Below are positions 7,438 to 18,086 of a DNA stretch of 64,000 bases, piece by piece. How positions within the stretch are numbered: the first letter of the stretch is position 1; every line of letters begins with the position of its first letter. The stretch is from Pedobacter xixiisoli (GTDB lineage Bacteria > Bacteroidota > Bacteroidia > Sphingobacteriales > Sphingobacteriaceae): contig NZ_OCMT01000003.1 in the NCBI RefSeq assembly GCF_900215335.1, positions 558,001 to 622,000 on the forward strand, in the 5' to 3' direction. The notes below the pieces were generated by a model. That model did no database searches. It was not told the DNA's origin and was given only the letters and a program-made list of their open reading frames with translations. The translations under genes and the position numbers were made by a program.

Positions 7438-9552
7438 ATGTCAAGAGATTTAAAATTTACTAGAAATATTGGTATCGCTGCTCACATCGATGCTGGTAAG
7501 ACTACAACTACCGAGCGTATTCTTTATTACGCAGGGGTTAACCACAAAATTGGTGAGGTTCACGAAGGTGCATCTACCATGGACTGGATGGTACAGGAAG
7601 CTGAACGCGGGATAACAATCACGTCTGCTGCTACAACTGTATTCTGGCCTTACCGTGGTAACAAATACCAAGTTAACGTTATCGATACTCCTGGACACGT
7701 GGATTTTACCGTAGAGGTAAACCGTTCATTACGTGTACTTGATGGTTTAGTTTTCTTGTTTTCTGCAGTTGATGGTGTTGAGCCTCAATCTGAGACTAAC
7801 TGGAGATTAGCTAACAACTATGCAGTTCCTCGTATTGGTTTCGTAAACAAAATGGACCGTTCTGGTGCTGATTTCCTTAAAGTTGTAAAACAAGTTAAGG
7901 ATATGTTAGGTTCTCACGCAGTGCCTTTGCAGTTACCTATCGGTGCTGAAGATAGCTTTAAAGGTGTGGTTGATTTAATCAACAACCGTGGTATTGTTTG
8001 GAATGAGCATGATAAAGGTATGACCTTTACTGAAGTGCCAATTCCTGATGATATGGTAGAAGAAGTTGCACAATGGAGAGAGAATTTATTAGAAGCTGTA
8101 GCTGATTATGATGAGACTTTGATGGAGAAATTCTTCGAAGATCCTAACTCAATCACTGAGCGTGAAATTCTTGATGCATTACGTGCTGCTACTTTAGATG
8201 CTAAAATTGTTCCTATGGTTTGTGGTTCATCTTTCAAAAACAAAGGTGTACAAACGATGTTGGATTTAGTGATGGAATTATTGCCATCGCCAATGGATGT
8301 TGAAGGTATTACTGGTACAAACCCTGAAACAGGTGTTGAAGTAACTCGTAAACCAGATGTAAAAGAGCCTTTTGCGGCTTTAGCGTTTAAAATTGCAACG
8401 GATCCTTTCGTAGGTCGTTTGTGTTTTATCCGTGTTTACTCAGGTAACTTAGAAGCAGGTTCTTACGTTTACAATGCTCGTTCAGAAAACAAGGAGCGTA
8501 TTTCTCGTATCTTCCAAATGCACGCTAACAAGCAAAACCCAATTCCTAACGTAGGTGCTGGTGATATTGCTGCGGTAGTAGGCTTTAAAGATATCAAAAC
8601 TGGAGATACACTTTGTGATGAGAAAAATCCAATCATTCTTGAATCAATGGATTTTCCTGAGCCAGTTATTGGTTTAGCTATTGAGCCTAAAACTCAGGCT
8701 GACGTGGATAAATTAGGTATTGGTCTTGGTAAATTAGCTGAAGAGGATCCTACATTTAGAGTTCAAACTGATCAAGAAACTGGTCAAACTGTAATCTCTG
8801 GTATGGGTGAGCTTCACTTAGATATTTTAATTGACCGTTTAAAACGTGAATTTAAAGTAGAGGTTAACCAAGGTGCACCTCAAGTAGCTTACAAAGAGGC
8901 TATCTTCGGTTCTGCAGAGCACCGTGAGGTTTACAAAAAGCAATCAGGTGGTCGTGGTAAATTCGCGGATATCAAAGTTGTTATCTCGCCAATTGATGCT
9001 GATTTCGAAAAAGGTGGTTTACAATTCGTAAACGAAATTACAGGTGGTTCTATTCCACGTGAATTTATCCCTTCTGTAGAGAAAGGTTTTGCTTCGGCAA
9101 TGTCTAACGGTGTGTTAGCTGGTTATCCACTTCCAGATATGAAAGTACGTTTGATTGACGGTTCATTCCACGCAGTCGATTCAGATGCTTTATCATTCGA
9201 GCTTGCTGCTCGTATGGCATATCGTGAAGCGTTACCTAAATGTAAGCCTACTTTGATGGAGCCAATCATGAAAATCGAAATCTTAACCCCTGAAGAAAAC
9301 ATGGGTGATGTAATTGGTGATATGAACCGTCGTCGTGGTCAGTTGCAAGGTATGGATACTCGTAATGGTGCTCAAGTAATCAAAGCATTAGTACCACTTT
9401 CTGAAATGTTTGGTTATGTAACTCAGTTACGTACAATTACTTCAGGTCGTGCTACTTCTACTATGGAGTTTGATCACTACGAAGCTGCGCCTAAAAACGT
9501 ACAAGACGAAATCGTTGCTAAGTCAAAAGGTAGAGTTAAGTCTGAAGACTAA
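7438..9552 (+). CDS. fusA: Elongation factor G
   Basis: This 704-residue GTPase drives translocation of tRNA and mRNA on the ribosome and ribosome recycling with RRF. The P-loop A-H-I-D-A-G-K-T is at residues 15-22, followed by R-G-I-T-I-T-S-A-A (switch I), D-T-P-G-H-V-D-F (switch II), and N-K-M-D, the G4 motif. Domains II to V follow with the usual length, including the S-G-M-G-E-L-H-L-D segment. It is the third gene of the str operon. As is common in Bacteroidota, no tuf gene follows. Confidence 0.98.
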   Translation: MSRDLKFTRNIGIAAHIDAGKTTTTERILYYAGVNHKIGEVHEGASTMDWMVQEAERGITITSAATTVFWPYRGNKYQVNVIDTPGHVDFTVEVNRSLRVLDGLVFLFSAVDGVEPQSETNWRLANNYAVPRIGFVNKMDRSGADFLKVVKQVKDMLGSHAVPLQLPIGAEDSFKGVVDLINNRGIVWNEHDKGMTFTEVPIPDDMVEEVAQWRENLLEAVADYDETLMEKFFEDPNSITEREILDALRAATLDAKIVPMVCGSSFKNKGVQTMLDLVMELLPSPMDVEGITGTNPETGVEVTRKPDVKEPFAALAFKIATDPFVGRLCFIRVYSGNLEAGSYVYNARSENKERISRIFQMHANKQNPIPNVGAGDIAAVVGFKDIKTGDTLCDEKNPIILESMDFPEPVIGLAIEPKTQADVDKLGIGLGKLAEEDPTFRVQTDQETGQTVISGMGELHLDILIDRLKREFKVEVNQGAPQVAYKEAIFGSAEHREVYKKQSGGRGKFADIKVVISPIDADFEKGGLQFVNEITGGSIPREFIPSVEKGFASAMSNGVLAGYPLPDMKVRLIDGSFHAVDSDALSFELAARMAYREALPKCKPTLMEPIMKIEILTPEENMGDVIGDMNRRRGQLQGMDTRNGAQVIKALVPLSEMFGYVTQLRTITSGRATSTMEFDHYEAAPKNVQDEIVAKSKGRVKSED

Positions 9553-9561
9553 TTAGATAAA

Positions 9562-9630
9562 GGAGTAAAGAGCAAGGATAAAAGATATGATGCTTATGCA
9601 ATATGGTCTTTAATCCTTGTTCCTTTATCC
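9562..9630 (+). promoter_or_regulatory. Imperfect long hairpin between fusA and rpsJ
   Basis: Twenty-four bases at 9562-9585 (starting GGAGTAAAGAG) are nearly complementary to 9607-9630 (ending CCTTTATCC), with a 21-base loop. It fills much of the 145-bp spacer and has no T-run, so it is not an obvious terminator. Confidence 0.55.
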
Positions 9631-9697
9631 TTAATCCAAAGATAAATCCGGCACTTGTTATTAATAGCTCTAACAGGTTGTCATAATTAAAAATAAA

Positions 9698-10003
9698 ATG
9701 AGCCAAAGAATTAGAATTAAATTAAAATCTTACGATTACAACTTGGTAGATAAATCTGCTGAGAAAATCGTAAAAACTGTAAAGCCTACAGGCGCAGTAG
9801 TTAGCGGACCAATTCCGTTGCCAACAGAGAAAAAAATCTTCACTGTATTGCGTTCACCGCACGTAAACAAGAAAGCTCGTGAGCAGTTTCAATTGTGTGC
9901 TTATAAACGTCTTTTAGATATTTATAGCTCAAACTCAAAAACAGTTGATGCTTTAATGAAGCTTGAATTACCTAGTGGTGTTGAAGTAGAAATCAAAGTG
10001 TAA
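9698..10003 (+). CDS. rpsJ: Ribosomal protein S10
   Basis: This 101-residue protein is uS10 of the 30S head, which also binds NusB in antitermination. It contains [16 protein letters not shown] and the loop [16 protein letters not shown], all diagnostic. It is the last gene of the str block here. In many Bacteroidota rplC follows directly; in this window a terminator follows and rplC lies 22.5 kb away. Confidence 0.98.
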   Translation: MSQRIRIKLKSYDYNLVDKSAEKIVKTVKPTGAVVSGPIPLPTEKKIFTVLRSPHVNKKAREQFQLCAYKRLLDIYSSNSKTVDALMKLELPSGVEVEIKV

Positions 10004-10023
10004 CTAGATTTTAATACAACATT

Positions 10024-10059
10024 AAAAAAGCTCCGAGGATTTATTCTCGGAGCTTTTTT
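10024..10059 (+). terminator. Strong terminator of the str operon
   Basis: AAAAAAGCTCCGAG at 10024-10037 pairs perfectly with CTCGGAGCTTTTTT at 10046-10059 across an 8-base loop, giving a GC-rich stem with a T-run. It closes transcription after rpsJ. The A-run on the other side would let it also act on the converging minus-strand gene. Confidence 0.93.
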
Positions 10060-10087
10060 ATTGAGGAACGTTTTTTAGTCTAAATTC

Positions 10088-10978
10088 TTAAAGTGATGTT
10101 TTTAAATAGGTCTTGAAATATTTGGCCATCACCTCTACAAATGCTTTGGCAAACACTGGTCTTCCAGCTGCATCGCGTACACCTTTATAATTGCTTTCTA
10201 TCTGCCAACCGAAAATATTTGGATATTTACTGGAGGTATATCTAACGGTATTGTATCCTCCGTTGAAATATTTGTCTTCTTCTAAAGGCGCTACATCTTG
10301 TTTAGAAGGTACGGCGTCAAAACCTTCTTTGGCAATTAACGTCCCAAAGGCATCTGGCCCTACTAATAACTGCTCTAAATCTAGTTTTTTATCATTGGCT
10401 AGTAGATTAGCTACCGAAGATTTTGCTATTTGTTGATTGTCTTTTGCATCAAGATTTCTTAACTCATCGGCTTTTAGTAGATAACCTACTTCTAATCGTT
10501 GTTTGGTATGTCCATGGCCATGTAAATCGATGTAAATTGCTTTTCCGAATTTCTTGGTAGCTAACACTACAGCTGTATCGATATAGTCGTGAAATTGATG
10601 CCAAGGCTTTTCCATGCTTTTATCGCCACAAGTGCCTTCGTCTATGTCTCTATTATGATCCACATGTTTTCTCGATAAATTGGAAATAATGATGAAAGGC
10701 CTAGCTTTGTATTTCTCCAAAAAAGCTTTTTCAATTTCTTTTACCAATTCGATGGTTCTCGAGTCTGTTACCGTTACTGCTCCTTTGCAACTGCGAGTAG
10801 GAGCATCAGGTAGATTTATTGTTCCTCCATGAGGTACACTAATAATTAAGGGTAAATCGCCAACAATAAATTCTGTCCATTTTTCATTGTCGGTGTAGGT
10901 TTTTCCAACTTCCCAGTTCTGAGCATGGGCAAACGCCGAAATCAGAAATAAGACTAAAGTTAGTTTAATAAATTTCAT
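10088..10978 (-). CDS. Exported N-formylglutamate amidohydrolase-like protein
   Basis: This 296-residue protein has a Sec signal peptide ending in A-H-A-Q (residue 20). The mature part carries motifs of the N-formylglutamate amidohydrolase family, a zinc-dependent phosphorylase/hydrolase-type fold: S-V-P-H-G-G near residue 48, the D-H-N-R segment, and D-L-H-G-H-G-H near residue 150, whose His and Asp residues are likely metal ligands. The family is cytosolic in histidine degradation, so export suggests another amide substrate, possibly cell-wall or peptide derived. A paralogue is encoded at 24638-25591. It converges on rpsJ and shares its terminator region. Confidence 0.8.
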   Translation of the reverse strand: MKFIKLTLVLFLISAFAHAQNWEVGKTYTDNEKWTEFIVGDLPLIISVPHGGTINLPDAPTRSCKGAVTVTDSRTIELVKEIEKAFLEKYKARPFIIISNLSRKHVDHNRDIDEGTCGDKSMEKPWHQFHDYIDTAVVLATKKFGKAIYIDLHGHGHTKQRLEVGYLLKADELRNLDAKDNQQIAKSSVANLLANDKKLDLEQLLVGPDAFGTLIAKEGFDAVPSKQDVAPLEEDKYFNGGYNTVRYTSSKYPNIFGWQIESNYKGVRDAAGRPVFAKAFVEVMAKYFKTYLKTSL

Positions 10979-11126
10979 CTGTTTTGAATTAATTTTTACT
11001 CTTAAGCAATTGCTTACTTTGATATAGACTTTTTAAAACTGCATAAGTACCGAATTTATCTAAATAAATCTTTTGAGCTGATTGGTTTAACAATTACCAA
11101 AAAAAAATAATATAAAAATGGTCCTC

Positions 11127-11159
11127 TTGGTTTTGGTAACAGTCTATCATATAGTTTTG
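11127..11159 (+). promoter_or_regulatory. Possible promoter of the first beta-helix gene
   Basis: TAGTTTTG at 11152-11159 fits the -7 consensus TAnnTTTG, with a TTG at 11127-11129 spaced 22 bases upstream. The leader would be about 80 nt. Spacing is not ideal. Confidence 0.4.
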
Positions 11160-11245
11160 AGGATAAAATTGAGTTAGCGAGACACATCTTGCTAGTCTTG
11201 AAATATCATTAAAACAGCCTAACAACTAACAAACTAACAATTCAT

Positions 11246-13924
11246 ATGAGAAAACTTTACGTATTGCTTTTACTGTCTGCATTGTTCGGTATCGACGCAA
11301 CAGCGCAAACCATTAAATATGTAAAAGCAGGTGGTACAGGCGACGGGTCTTCATGGGCGGCTGCTTCTGGAGATTTACAAGCGATGATCAATGCCTCTGC
11401 CGCCAGCGGTGAGGTATGGGTAGCTGCAGGAACCTATAAACCTAACAGAAGAGCAAATGCATTAGAGACAATTACTGCAGATGATAGATATAATTCTTTC
11501 GTTTTAAAGAAAGACGTTTCTGTTTTCGGTGGTTTTTCTGGAGTAGAAACAACAAAAGTAGGTAGAGATTTTGCAGCAAATGCATCCATCTTAAGTGGTA
11601 ATCTTGGAAATCAAGCAATAGACACAGATAATGCTTACCACGTTGTGATTGCTGCTGGAGATTTGGGAACGGCAACACTAAACGGTTTTACGCTTACCAA
11701 AGGTTACACGAGCGGTACTGGTACTGGCACTACTACTCCTGTTAATGGAATCAACATTCCTATTAGTCGTTCGCCAGGTATTGTAATTTACTCTAGCAGT
11801 CCAACCTTAGAGAACTTAATTATTAGTGAAAACGTTAATGGATCTACGGATCAAACCGGAGGTGCTACTTATATCATATATGGGTCACCGAATTTTAATA
11901 AAGTGAAGTTTGTTAATAACAGAACTAGCGGTACTACTGCCGGAGCGGTATTTGTATTTGGTAGTGCAGCTACTAACAGTAAGCCTGTTTTTTCTGAAGT
12001 AGATTTTATTGGGAATCAAGGCTCATCCGCAGGAGCTGTTGCTATATCTTCGAGCTCAAAAGTTGAATTCAAAAAATGTAATTTCACAGGAAATAAGTCT
12101 ATTAGTTCTTGGGGAGGCGCATTGCAACTTTTTGCAGCCTCGGCAGATGCGGAAGTTATCGACTGTAATTTTGCCGATAACCAAAGTTTTACTAGTGGAG
12201 GTGCGATCTACAATGGTTTAGCCGCACCTTTAAAAATAATAAACACTACTTTCTCAAATAATATTGCCTCTAATGGTCAAGGTGGTGCTATTAGCTTTTC
12301 TTCAGGACCACTTATAATAGAAAAAAGTACTTTTAATGGAAATAAATCTCCTTTAGGTATCGCAGGAGCGCTGTTTTTGGGAAATAGCTCTAATGTTTTT
12401 TTGCTTGAAGGTAACTCCTTTAAAGATAATGAAGCTCAAAAGGAGGGTGGTGCAATCTACATCACAACTTCTGCTCCTTTAATTAAGAACAATAGATTTA
12501 ATACAAATAAAGCCGTGACTTTTGGCGGTGCCATTTACACAGCAGGTACAACATCAACTACGTTAAGTACGCCCACAATAGTTGGAAATATCTTTTACAA
12601 TAACCAAGCTACTGGAACTACTGGTACTGGAGGGGCAGTATACATTGGAGTGAACAGTACACCTTTGTTAGTTAACTCTACTTTTTATGCGAATGTAGCT
12701 GCAGATAAAGGTGGCGCAATAGGTTTGGGTAACCCAGGTTTTTTGGCAAAGGTTCACAACAGCATTATTTATGGTAATACTGCTGCCGATGCTACCACCA
12801 TAGATATCTACAATGCTAGTACCGATAATTTAGATATACAATATACGCTTACACAGAATTTTGGCACAAATGGAGCAGCTGGAAACATTGTAGCTAGCGA
12901 CCCAGAATTTGCTAGCGTAGATGTTAATAATGCTAACTTCTTAAAACTAACGGAAGACAGTTGGGCGGTTAATGCGGGAAATAACAATCTAATTCCATTG
13001 GGTGTAACCACCGATATTTTAGGCGTAAACCGCATTACACACTCAGTGGTAGATATGGGTGCATTAGAATATGATGGTACACTGCCTCCGCCATATACCG
13101 TATCTGTAGATGAAAATTCACCTAATGGAACTTACGTAGGTACACCAACTTCTAGATTAGGCGGTACTTTAAATTGGGAGTTTTTCTCAGGAAATATTAA
13201 CGATGCCTTTGCGGTTAACGCTACTACCGGTGTAATTACCGTTAACAAAAGTTCGGAGTTAGACTACGAAACCAAAAGCTTGTTTAACCTGTTTTTGAAA
13301 GCCACTAACAATTTCGGGTTAATACAAAATGTGCCAGTGCTCATTAACTTAAATAATTTAATGGAAAAACCGGGCACTCCTGAAATCACCAATACCAAAG
13401 TAAATGATGTGATAATAAGCTATAGGCCAAAGTTGCGAGGTATTGCCGAACCAGTAAGCACCATTACAATTTATGTAGATGGTGTTGCATATGCAACTAA
13501 AACTTCTTCAGACCCTCAAGGAAATTGGAGATTAGACTTTTTGGATGAAGTTACGCCTGGAACACATGCCTTTCATGTAGTAGCTAACAATAGTTTAGGA
13601 ACAAGTGAACCTAGTAATACTGTAACTGCAACATTTAAACTATATACTGGAGAAGTGGTAGTAAACAATATCCTCACTCCAAATGGCGACGGTAAGAACG
13701 ATTTATGGATTGCCAAAGATTTATCGCTAATGTATCCGCAAAATGAAGCTATCGTGTATGACAAAACAGGAAAGGTTGTTTTCAAAAAAGCAAACTACCA
13801 AAGTGATTGGGATGGAACTTATAACAGCAGTCCTTTAAGCACTGGGACATACTACTATGAGATTAATATTGGTGCTGGATTAAAACCGCTTAAGGGCACG
13901 CTCACCATCTTGAGAGGACGATAA
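11246..13924 (+). CDS. Secreted beta-helix protein with type B T9SS sorting domain
   Basis: This 892-residue protein has a signal peptide ending in A-T-A-Q (residue 21). Residues about 30-600 form a right-handed parallel beta-helix, seen as repeated G-G-A-(I/V)-Y and N-N-x-F/N-N-K-A segments, ending with the V-D-M-G-A-L-E-Y motif found at the end of such choice-of-anchor domains. A cadherin-like domain (V-D-E-N-S-P-N-G-T, about 615-700) and an Ig-like domain (about 710-795) follow. The last 90 residues, with L-T-P-N-G-D-G-K-N-D and W-D-G-T-Y, are the gliding-motility-associated C-terminal domain that directs type IX secretion (type B). The adjacent porP fits this. It likely acts on the cell surface; adhesion or glycan binding is inference. 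Confidence 0.87.
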   Translation: MRKLYVLLLLSALFGIDATAQTIKYVKAGGTGDGSSWAAASGDLQAMINASAASGEVWVAAGTYKPNRRANALETITADDRYNSFVLKKDVSVFGGFSGVETTKVGRDFAANASILSGNLGNQAIDTDNAYHVVIAAGDLGTATLNGFTLTKGYTSGTGTGTTTPVNGINIPISRSPGIVIYSSSPTLENLIISENVNGSTDQTGGATYIIYGSPNFNKVKFVNNRTSGTTAGAVFVFGSAATNSKPVFSEVDFIGNQGSSAGAVAISSSSKVEFKKCNFTGNKSISSWGGALQLFAASADAEVIDCNFADNQSFTSGGAIYNGLAAPLKIINTTFSNNIASNGQGGAISFSSGPLIIEKSTFNGNKSPLGIAGALFLGNSSNVFLLEGNSFKDNEAQKEGGAIYITTSAPLIKNNRFNTNKAVTFGGAIYTAGTTSTTLSTPTIVGNIFYNNQATGTTGTGGAVYIGVNSTPLLVNSTFYANVAADKGGAIGLGNPGFLAKVHNSIIYGNTAADATTIDIYNASTDNLDIQYTLTQNFGTNGAAGNIVASDPEFASVDVNNANFLKLTEDSWAVNAGNNNLIPLGVTTDILGVNRITHSVVDMGALEYDGTLPPPYTVSVDENSPNGTYVGTPTSRLGGTLNWEFFSGNINDAFAVNATTGVITVNKSSELDYETKSLFNLFLKATNNFGLIQNVPVLINLNNLMEKPGTPEITNTKVNDVIISYRPKLRGIAEPVSTITIYVDGVAYATKTSSDPQGNWRLDFLDEVTPGTHAFHVVANNSLGTSEPSNTVTATFKLYTGEVVVNNILTPNGDGKNDLWIAKDLSLMYPQNEAIVYDKTGKVVFKKANYQSDWDGTYNSSPLSTGTYYYEINIGAGLKPLKGTLTILRGR

Positions 13925-13972
13925 TCGAGGCAAAATCATAACGAAAAACAAAATTTGTTTAACCGAACAACA

Positions 13973-14851
13973 ATGAAAAGAAACTACATCAACTACATAT
14001 ACTTCTTAACCTTGCTATTTTTTGTTACTACAGCAACTAAGGCCCAGGTTAGCCCGCCAATGTCTATGTACTATTTGAATGAATATTTATATAACCCAGC
14101 GGTAGCAGGCAAAATACAGGGCTTAAACGTTGGGCTTTCTTACAAAAATAATCTAACAGGTAGCAATGGACAAACAGTCGGCAATACCATTACTTTAGAT
14201 TATGGAATGGGGAAAAATGGCTTCGGAGTTTTTGTTAATACAGATAAAGATGGTTTGCTAAATGTAAATAGATTCGGCGCATCTTATGCTTATAATGTAC
14301 AAACCTCAAAAACTGGAAATCTGAGATTTGGACTTTCTGCGGGAATTTCAACTTTGAAAATTAATACTAATGATATTATTGGCGAAGATGGCGATGTATT
14401 ACCAGCACAATATGATGACTATGTTTTTGATGGAGACTTGGGTGCTTACTATTCAGATGAAAAGTTAAGTTTAAGCGCTGTAGCCCCTAACCTACGCAAC
14501 ATCATTTATTCAGAAAACGTAAGTGATGGTTATAATTATAGCACATTTTATTTTTCTGCTGCTTATCAAGTATTAGATGGACCAGTAAAATTAACTCCCA
14601 AAGTTTTGTACAGAGGTATTGATGGTTATGATAATGTAATTGATGTGGGTGTAAATGCCCAATTTGCAGAAGATAAGTTTAATTTGTTGGCATTTTATCA
14701 CAGCAGTAATAGCATGTCTTTCGGTATGGGATTTAATTTGATGAAAAAATATCAAATGCAAGCAACTTATTCGTTACCCATCAATAGTAATCTTAAAAGA
14801 TATACTTATGGTGCGGTAGAGTTAGGTATAAAGGTTAATCTATCTAAATAG
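13973..14851 (+). CDS. PorP/SprF family outer-membrane protein
   Basis: Starting at ATG 13973, this 292-residue protein has a signal peptide ending in T-K-A-Q and then [18 protein letters not shown], the hallmark opening of PorP/SprF proteins. The remainder has alternating strands of an outer-membrane barrel. Members of this family attach or help secrete type B cargo of the type IX secretion system and are typically encoded just downstream of the cargo gene, as here (48 bp after the beta-helix gene). An in-frame upstream ATG at 13955 is possible but would spoil the signal peptide. Confidence 0.88.
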   Translation: MKRNYINYIYFLTLLFFVTTATKAQVSPPMSMYYLNEYLYNPAVAGKIQGLNVGLSYKNNLTGSNGQTVGNTITLDYGMGKNGFGVFVNTDKDGLLNVNRFGASYAYNVQTSKTGNLRFGLSAGISTLKINTNDIIGEDGDVLPAQYDDYVFDGDLGAYYSDEKLSLSAVAPNLRNIIYSENVSDGYNYSTFYFSAAYQVLDGPVKLTPKVLYRGIDGYDNVIDVGVNAQFAEDKFNLLAFYHSSNSMSFGMGFNLMKKYQMQATYSLPINSNLKRYTYGAVELGIKVNLSK

Positions 14852-14903
14852 TGCGCTCTAAAGTCTTCTGAAGAGAAGCTTTTTTACTTTTACTGAAATA
14901 GTT

Positions 14904-14943
14904 AAAGCAGGATATTAAAAATTTCCTGCTTTTTCCTTTTTTA
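14904..14943 (+). terminator. Terminator after porP
   Basis: AAAGCAGGA at 14904-14912 pairs perfectly with TCCTGCTTT at 14924-14932, followed by a T-rich run. It ends the beta-helix/porP transcript. Confidence 0.85.
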
Positions 14944-14975
14944 TAGTATGTTGAAATAAAAAATTGTTAAAATTA

Positions 14976-15006
14976 TTTGGATAACCAGTTAGGAATGTTA
15001 ATTTTA
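14976..15006 (+). promoter_or_regulatory. Promoter of the ECF sigma gene
   Basis: TTTG at 14976-14979 is separated by exactly 19 bases from TAATTTTA at 14999-15006, one base from the housekeeping TAnnTTTG consensus. The leader to the sigma gene would be about 60 nt. Confidence 0.55.
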
Positions 15007-15071
15007 ATAAACCTAAACCACAAACTAGCTAGCTCGCTTCTCTCAAGCGCTTGTTGGCCCAATTTATTTTA

Positions 15072-15665
15072 ATGGCACTGTACGATTTAACAGCAGAAAA
15101 GCTATTGTTGAAGGAGATTTCTGATGGAAATTCTTTGGCATTTAACAAAATGTTTTGTCTCTATAGAGGCAGGATATTGGCTTTTGTTGATTCATTCGTT
15201 CATAGTAAAGCTGATGCCGAAGAAATAGTGCAGGAAACTTTTTTGGTGATCTGGCAAAACCGAGAAAAACTGCTCAGTATAGACCATCCTCGAAATTACA
15301 TTTACACTATAGCACGTAATAAAACCTACGATTATTTGGCGAAGGTGAGCAGAACCGAAAAGACCATCAGTAATGCTTGGGTAAATACTTCTATTTCTCT
15401 CAATAATATAGATGACCAGATAAATCTTAAAGAGAGTGTTTTTTTAATCAATAAGGTGCTACAAACACTTTCGCTACAAAAGCAAGAGATTTTTAATATG
15501 AGCCGTCAACAACATATGAGCCACGAAGAAATTGCTCAGGCAGTTGGACTTTCTAAAAGCCGTGTTAAAAATGTAATTGTGGAGGTTCTTAAACACCTAA
15601 AATATCACATCTCTAAGCACAATATTATTGTTTCCTTATTAGTGCTTTTGAAATCTATTTTCTAA
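15072..15665 (+). CDS. ECF RNA polymerase sigma factor (FecI/RpoE type)
   Basis: Starting at ATG 15072, this 197-residue protein has the two conserved ECF regions. Region 2 includes A-E-E-I-V-Q-E-T-F-L-V-I-W and the promoter-melting segment through R-N-Y-I-Y-T-I-A-R-N. Region 4 has the helix-turn-helix M-S-H-E-E-I-A-Q-A-V-G-L-S-K-S-R-V-K-N. It is the ECF type that Bacteroidota pair with FecR and SusC. A TTG start at 15051 would add seven residues and is less likely. The FecR gene lies downstream, but a beta-helix gene is interposed, which is not the usual arrangement. Confidence 0.9.
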   Translation: MALYDLTAEKLLLKEISDGNSLAFNKMFCLYRGRILAFVDSFVHSKADAEEIVQETFLVIWQNREKLLSIDHPRNYIYTIARNKTYDYLAKVSRTEKTISNAWVNTSISLNNIDDQINLKESVFLINKVLQTLSLQKQEIFNMSRQQHMSHEEIAQAVGLSKSRVKNVIVEVLKHLKYHISKHNIIVSLLVLLKSIF

Positions 15666-15817
15666 ATCCTCAAATGCTTTTAATATTGAGAATTTTCTCA
15701 TTTAAAAGCTGTTTTTCTACTTCCAGCAATTTTTTTAAAAAAAGTTAACGTTGGGGCGGTCCGTTGCTTAGCCTAGGCAGTCTATATAAGACAACGACAA
15801 ACCTAAACCAACAATTT

Positions 15818-18055
15818 ATGAGAAAACTTTACTTTTTAATTCTAATTGCATTAAGCTCTCATTCACTTTTTGCGCAAACCACACGCTATGTTACACCAAC
15901 AGGTTCTGGTACAGGCACTGGAGGTTGGGCCAATGCGTCGTCGAATTTGCAGGGCATGATTGACGCTTCAGCTTCAGGAGATGAAATTAGGGTTGCCGCA
16001 GGTACATATTATCCATCTTCGTTTATTGCTTCAAGTGCAGATAACAGAGATAAAGCCTTTATATTGAGAACTGGTGTAAAAGTTTTAGGAGGTTATAGCA
16101 CTATCGATGGCAGTAGAGATTTTGTAAATAATGTGACGGTTTTAAGCGGAGATTTAGGAACATTAGGCGATAAGTCAGATAATGCGTATCATGTAGTAAC
16201 AGCTCGTGTAGATGATGTTGGTCCGCAAAAGGCAATTCTTGATGGTTTTTCCGTCACTGCAGGAAATGCGAATGGCACAGGCAGTTTAACTGCTGGCTCT
16301 GCTTTAAATAGAAATCAAGGTGGTGCTATTAATTTAAGAGGCTTAGGCTCTTCAAAAAGAATAGAGTTTCGTAACCTGATAATTTCAAATAATGCATCGG
16401 CTAACTTCGGAGGTGCCGTTTATGCACATATCTCCATAAACGCTGGAGATACAGAAAGTATTTTATTTGATAATGTAAGCTTTCAGGATAATACAGCAGG
16501 AGCTGATGGTGGAGCGATATATATATTAAGGGGTACAAGCACGCCAAGGGCCATTATTTCCAACTCATCCTTCATAAGAAATAAAGCTACTGGTAATGAG
16601 GGTGGGGCTATTTTTTCAAATAGCGCATCTACTACATTAACTATAAGCGGATCTACATTTAATGCAAATGAAGCCACATCTGGTGGTGCAATCAATGCTG
16701 CTGGTGTAACTAATATCACTACCTCTACGTTTAAAGAAAATAAATCAACTGGAAGTGGCAGTGCTATTTATTTATTACATGCTGCGCTCACTTCTTCCAT
16801 TACTAACACCTCTTTTCAAGATAATGTGGCGTCAGGTAACTATGGAGCTATTTATTTTTCAAGCGGAACAACAACATATACGGGTAAATTAGAAGTTTTA
16901 AATTCGATATTTAAGGGCAATATAGCGACAGTTGGTAGTGGCGGCGCATTGTATGCGGCAACAGGAGAATTGAATGTTGTTAATTCAGCATTTGCACAAA
17001 ATCAATCTGGTGGATCTGGAGGTGGAGCTATATATGCAGGCTCTATTAATACGAGTACGATTTTAAAATTAATGAGTAATACTTTCTATGGCAATTTAGC
17101 TAACGCAGGTGGAGTTGGTGGTGCCGTAGCTTATTATAACAGTGGTAGCTTTGTAACATTGGAGTTTTACAATAATATTTTTAATAGTAACAGTGCAGAA
17201 GGAAATGGAGATGATACTAGGTCTCCTTTGTTGGCCGCAGGTACTTACAAGAATAACTTATTTCAACTAACCCGTACAAATAATGGCACCAACTTGATTG
17301 GTAATATCTCCAATGCTTCTCCAACAGAACTTTTTGCAAGCACAACTTCAACAGATCCCAATTTCTTGCAATTAATAGAAGGTGCTGCAACACAAAAAGG
17401 AGATAATGCTTTAATTCCTTCTGGCATTACAACAGATTTGGCTGGCAATGCTCGAATTACGCATGGTACAGTAGATCTTGGTGCTTACGAGTTTCAAGGG
17501 ACATTACCCGTAACCTTAAAATCATACGATGTAGTTAAAAAAGGCCCAACATCAGTATTGAAATGGACGACCGAAAGCGAGCAAAATAACCAGAAATTTG
17601 TAGTAGAAAGAGCTTCTTCTGCTAAAGATTTTACTTTCTTTAAGGAAGTTGTGGGTGCAGGTGATAGCAGTTCTCCCTTAACCTATTCAGTTACAGATTA
17701 TACTCCGTTAGCAGGCGTTAACTACTATCGTTTAACTCAATTTGACAAAGACGGCACTTCGAAAATTTTAGGTGTAGATGCGGTGAGTTTCGATTTGAAT
17801 GTGGAAAAAACAGCTGTATACCCAAATCCAGCTCGCTCTTATGTTAAAGTAAAGTCGAACTCTCAAGAAAGTATTGTATCCCTAAATCTAATATCTTTGA
17901 CAGGGAAAAACATATTGACCAATAATTACGCTCAATCGGCTGCATATGAAGGTGTAAAACTAGAATTAGCCGACATACCCACTGGAACTTATATCTTGTG
18001 GATAAACAAAGGAAAGCCAAACGCAGAAAAGCAAACATTATTGGTCGTGAAATAA
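15818..18055 (+). CDS. Secreted beta-helix protein with type A T9SS sorting domain
   Basis: Starting at ATG 15818, this 745-residue protein has a signal peptide ending in L-F-A-Q. Residues about 25-570 are a right-handed beta-helix with many G-G-A-I/V-x repeats, ending in V-D-L-G-A-Y-E-F. A linker domain leads to a C-terminal Por-type sorting domain (V-Y-P-N-P-A, then G-T-Y-I-L-W and a Lys-containing end), the type A signal of the type IX secretion system. Its first residues and upstream sequence (ATGAGAAAACTTTAC preceded by an A/C-rich leader) closely match those of the beta-helix gene at 11246, so the two are probably paralogues. It lies between the sigma factor and FecR genes, 31 bp before FecR. 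Confidence 0.87.
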   Translation: MRKLYFLILIALSSHSLFAQTTRYVTPTGSGTGTGGWANASSNLQGMIDASASGDEIRVAAGTYYPSSFIASSADNRDKAFILRTGVKVLGGYSTIDGSRDFVNNVTVLSGDLGTLGDKSDNAYHVVTARVDDVGPQKAILDGFSVTAGNANGTGSLTAGSALNRNQGGAINLRGLGSSKRIEFRNLIISNNASANFGGAVYAHISINAGDTESILFDNVSFQDNTAGADGGAIYILRGTSTPRAIISNSSFIRNKATGNEGGAIFSNSASTTLTISGSTFNANEATSGGAINAAGVTNITTSTFKENKSTGSGSAIYLLHAALTSSITNTSFQDNVASGNYGAIYFSSGTTTYTGKLEVLNSIFKGNIATVGSGGALYAATGELNVVNSAFAQNQSGGSGGGAIYAGSINTSTILKLMSNTFYGNLANAGGVGGAVAYYNSGSFVTLEFYNNIFNSNSAEGNGDDTRSPLLAAGTYKNNLFQLTRTNNGTNLIGNISNASPTELFASTTSTDPNFLQLIEGAATQKGDNALIPSGITTDLAGNARITHGTVDLGAYEFQGTLPVTLKSYDVVKKGPTSVLKWTTESEQNNQKFVVERASSAKDFTFFKEVVGAGDSSSPLTYSVTDYTPLAGVNYYRLTQFDKDGTSKILGVDAVSFDLNVEKTAVYPNPARSYVKVKSNSQESIVSLNLISLTGKNILTNNYAQSAAYEGVKLELADIPTGTYILWINKGKPNAEKQTLLVVK

Positions 18056-18086
18056 ATTAACGACAATAAACAAACCAACGCATCAG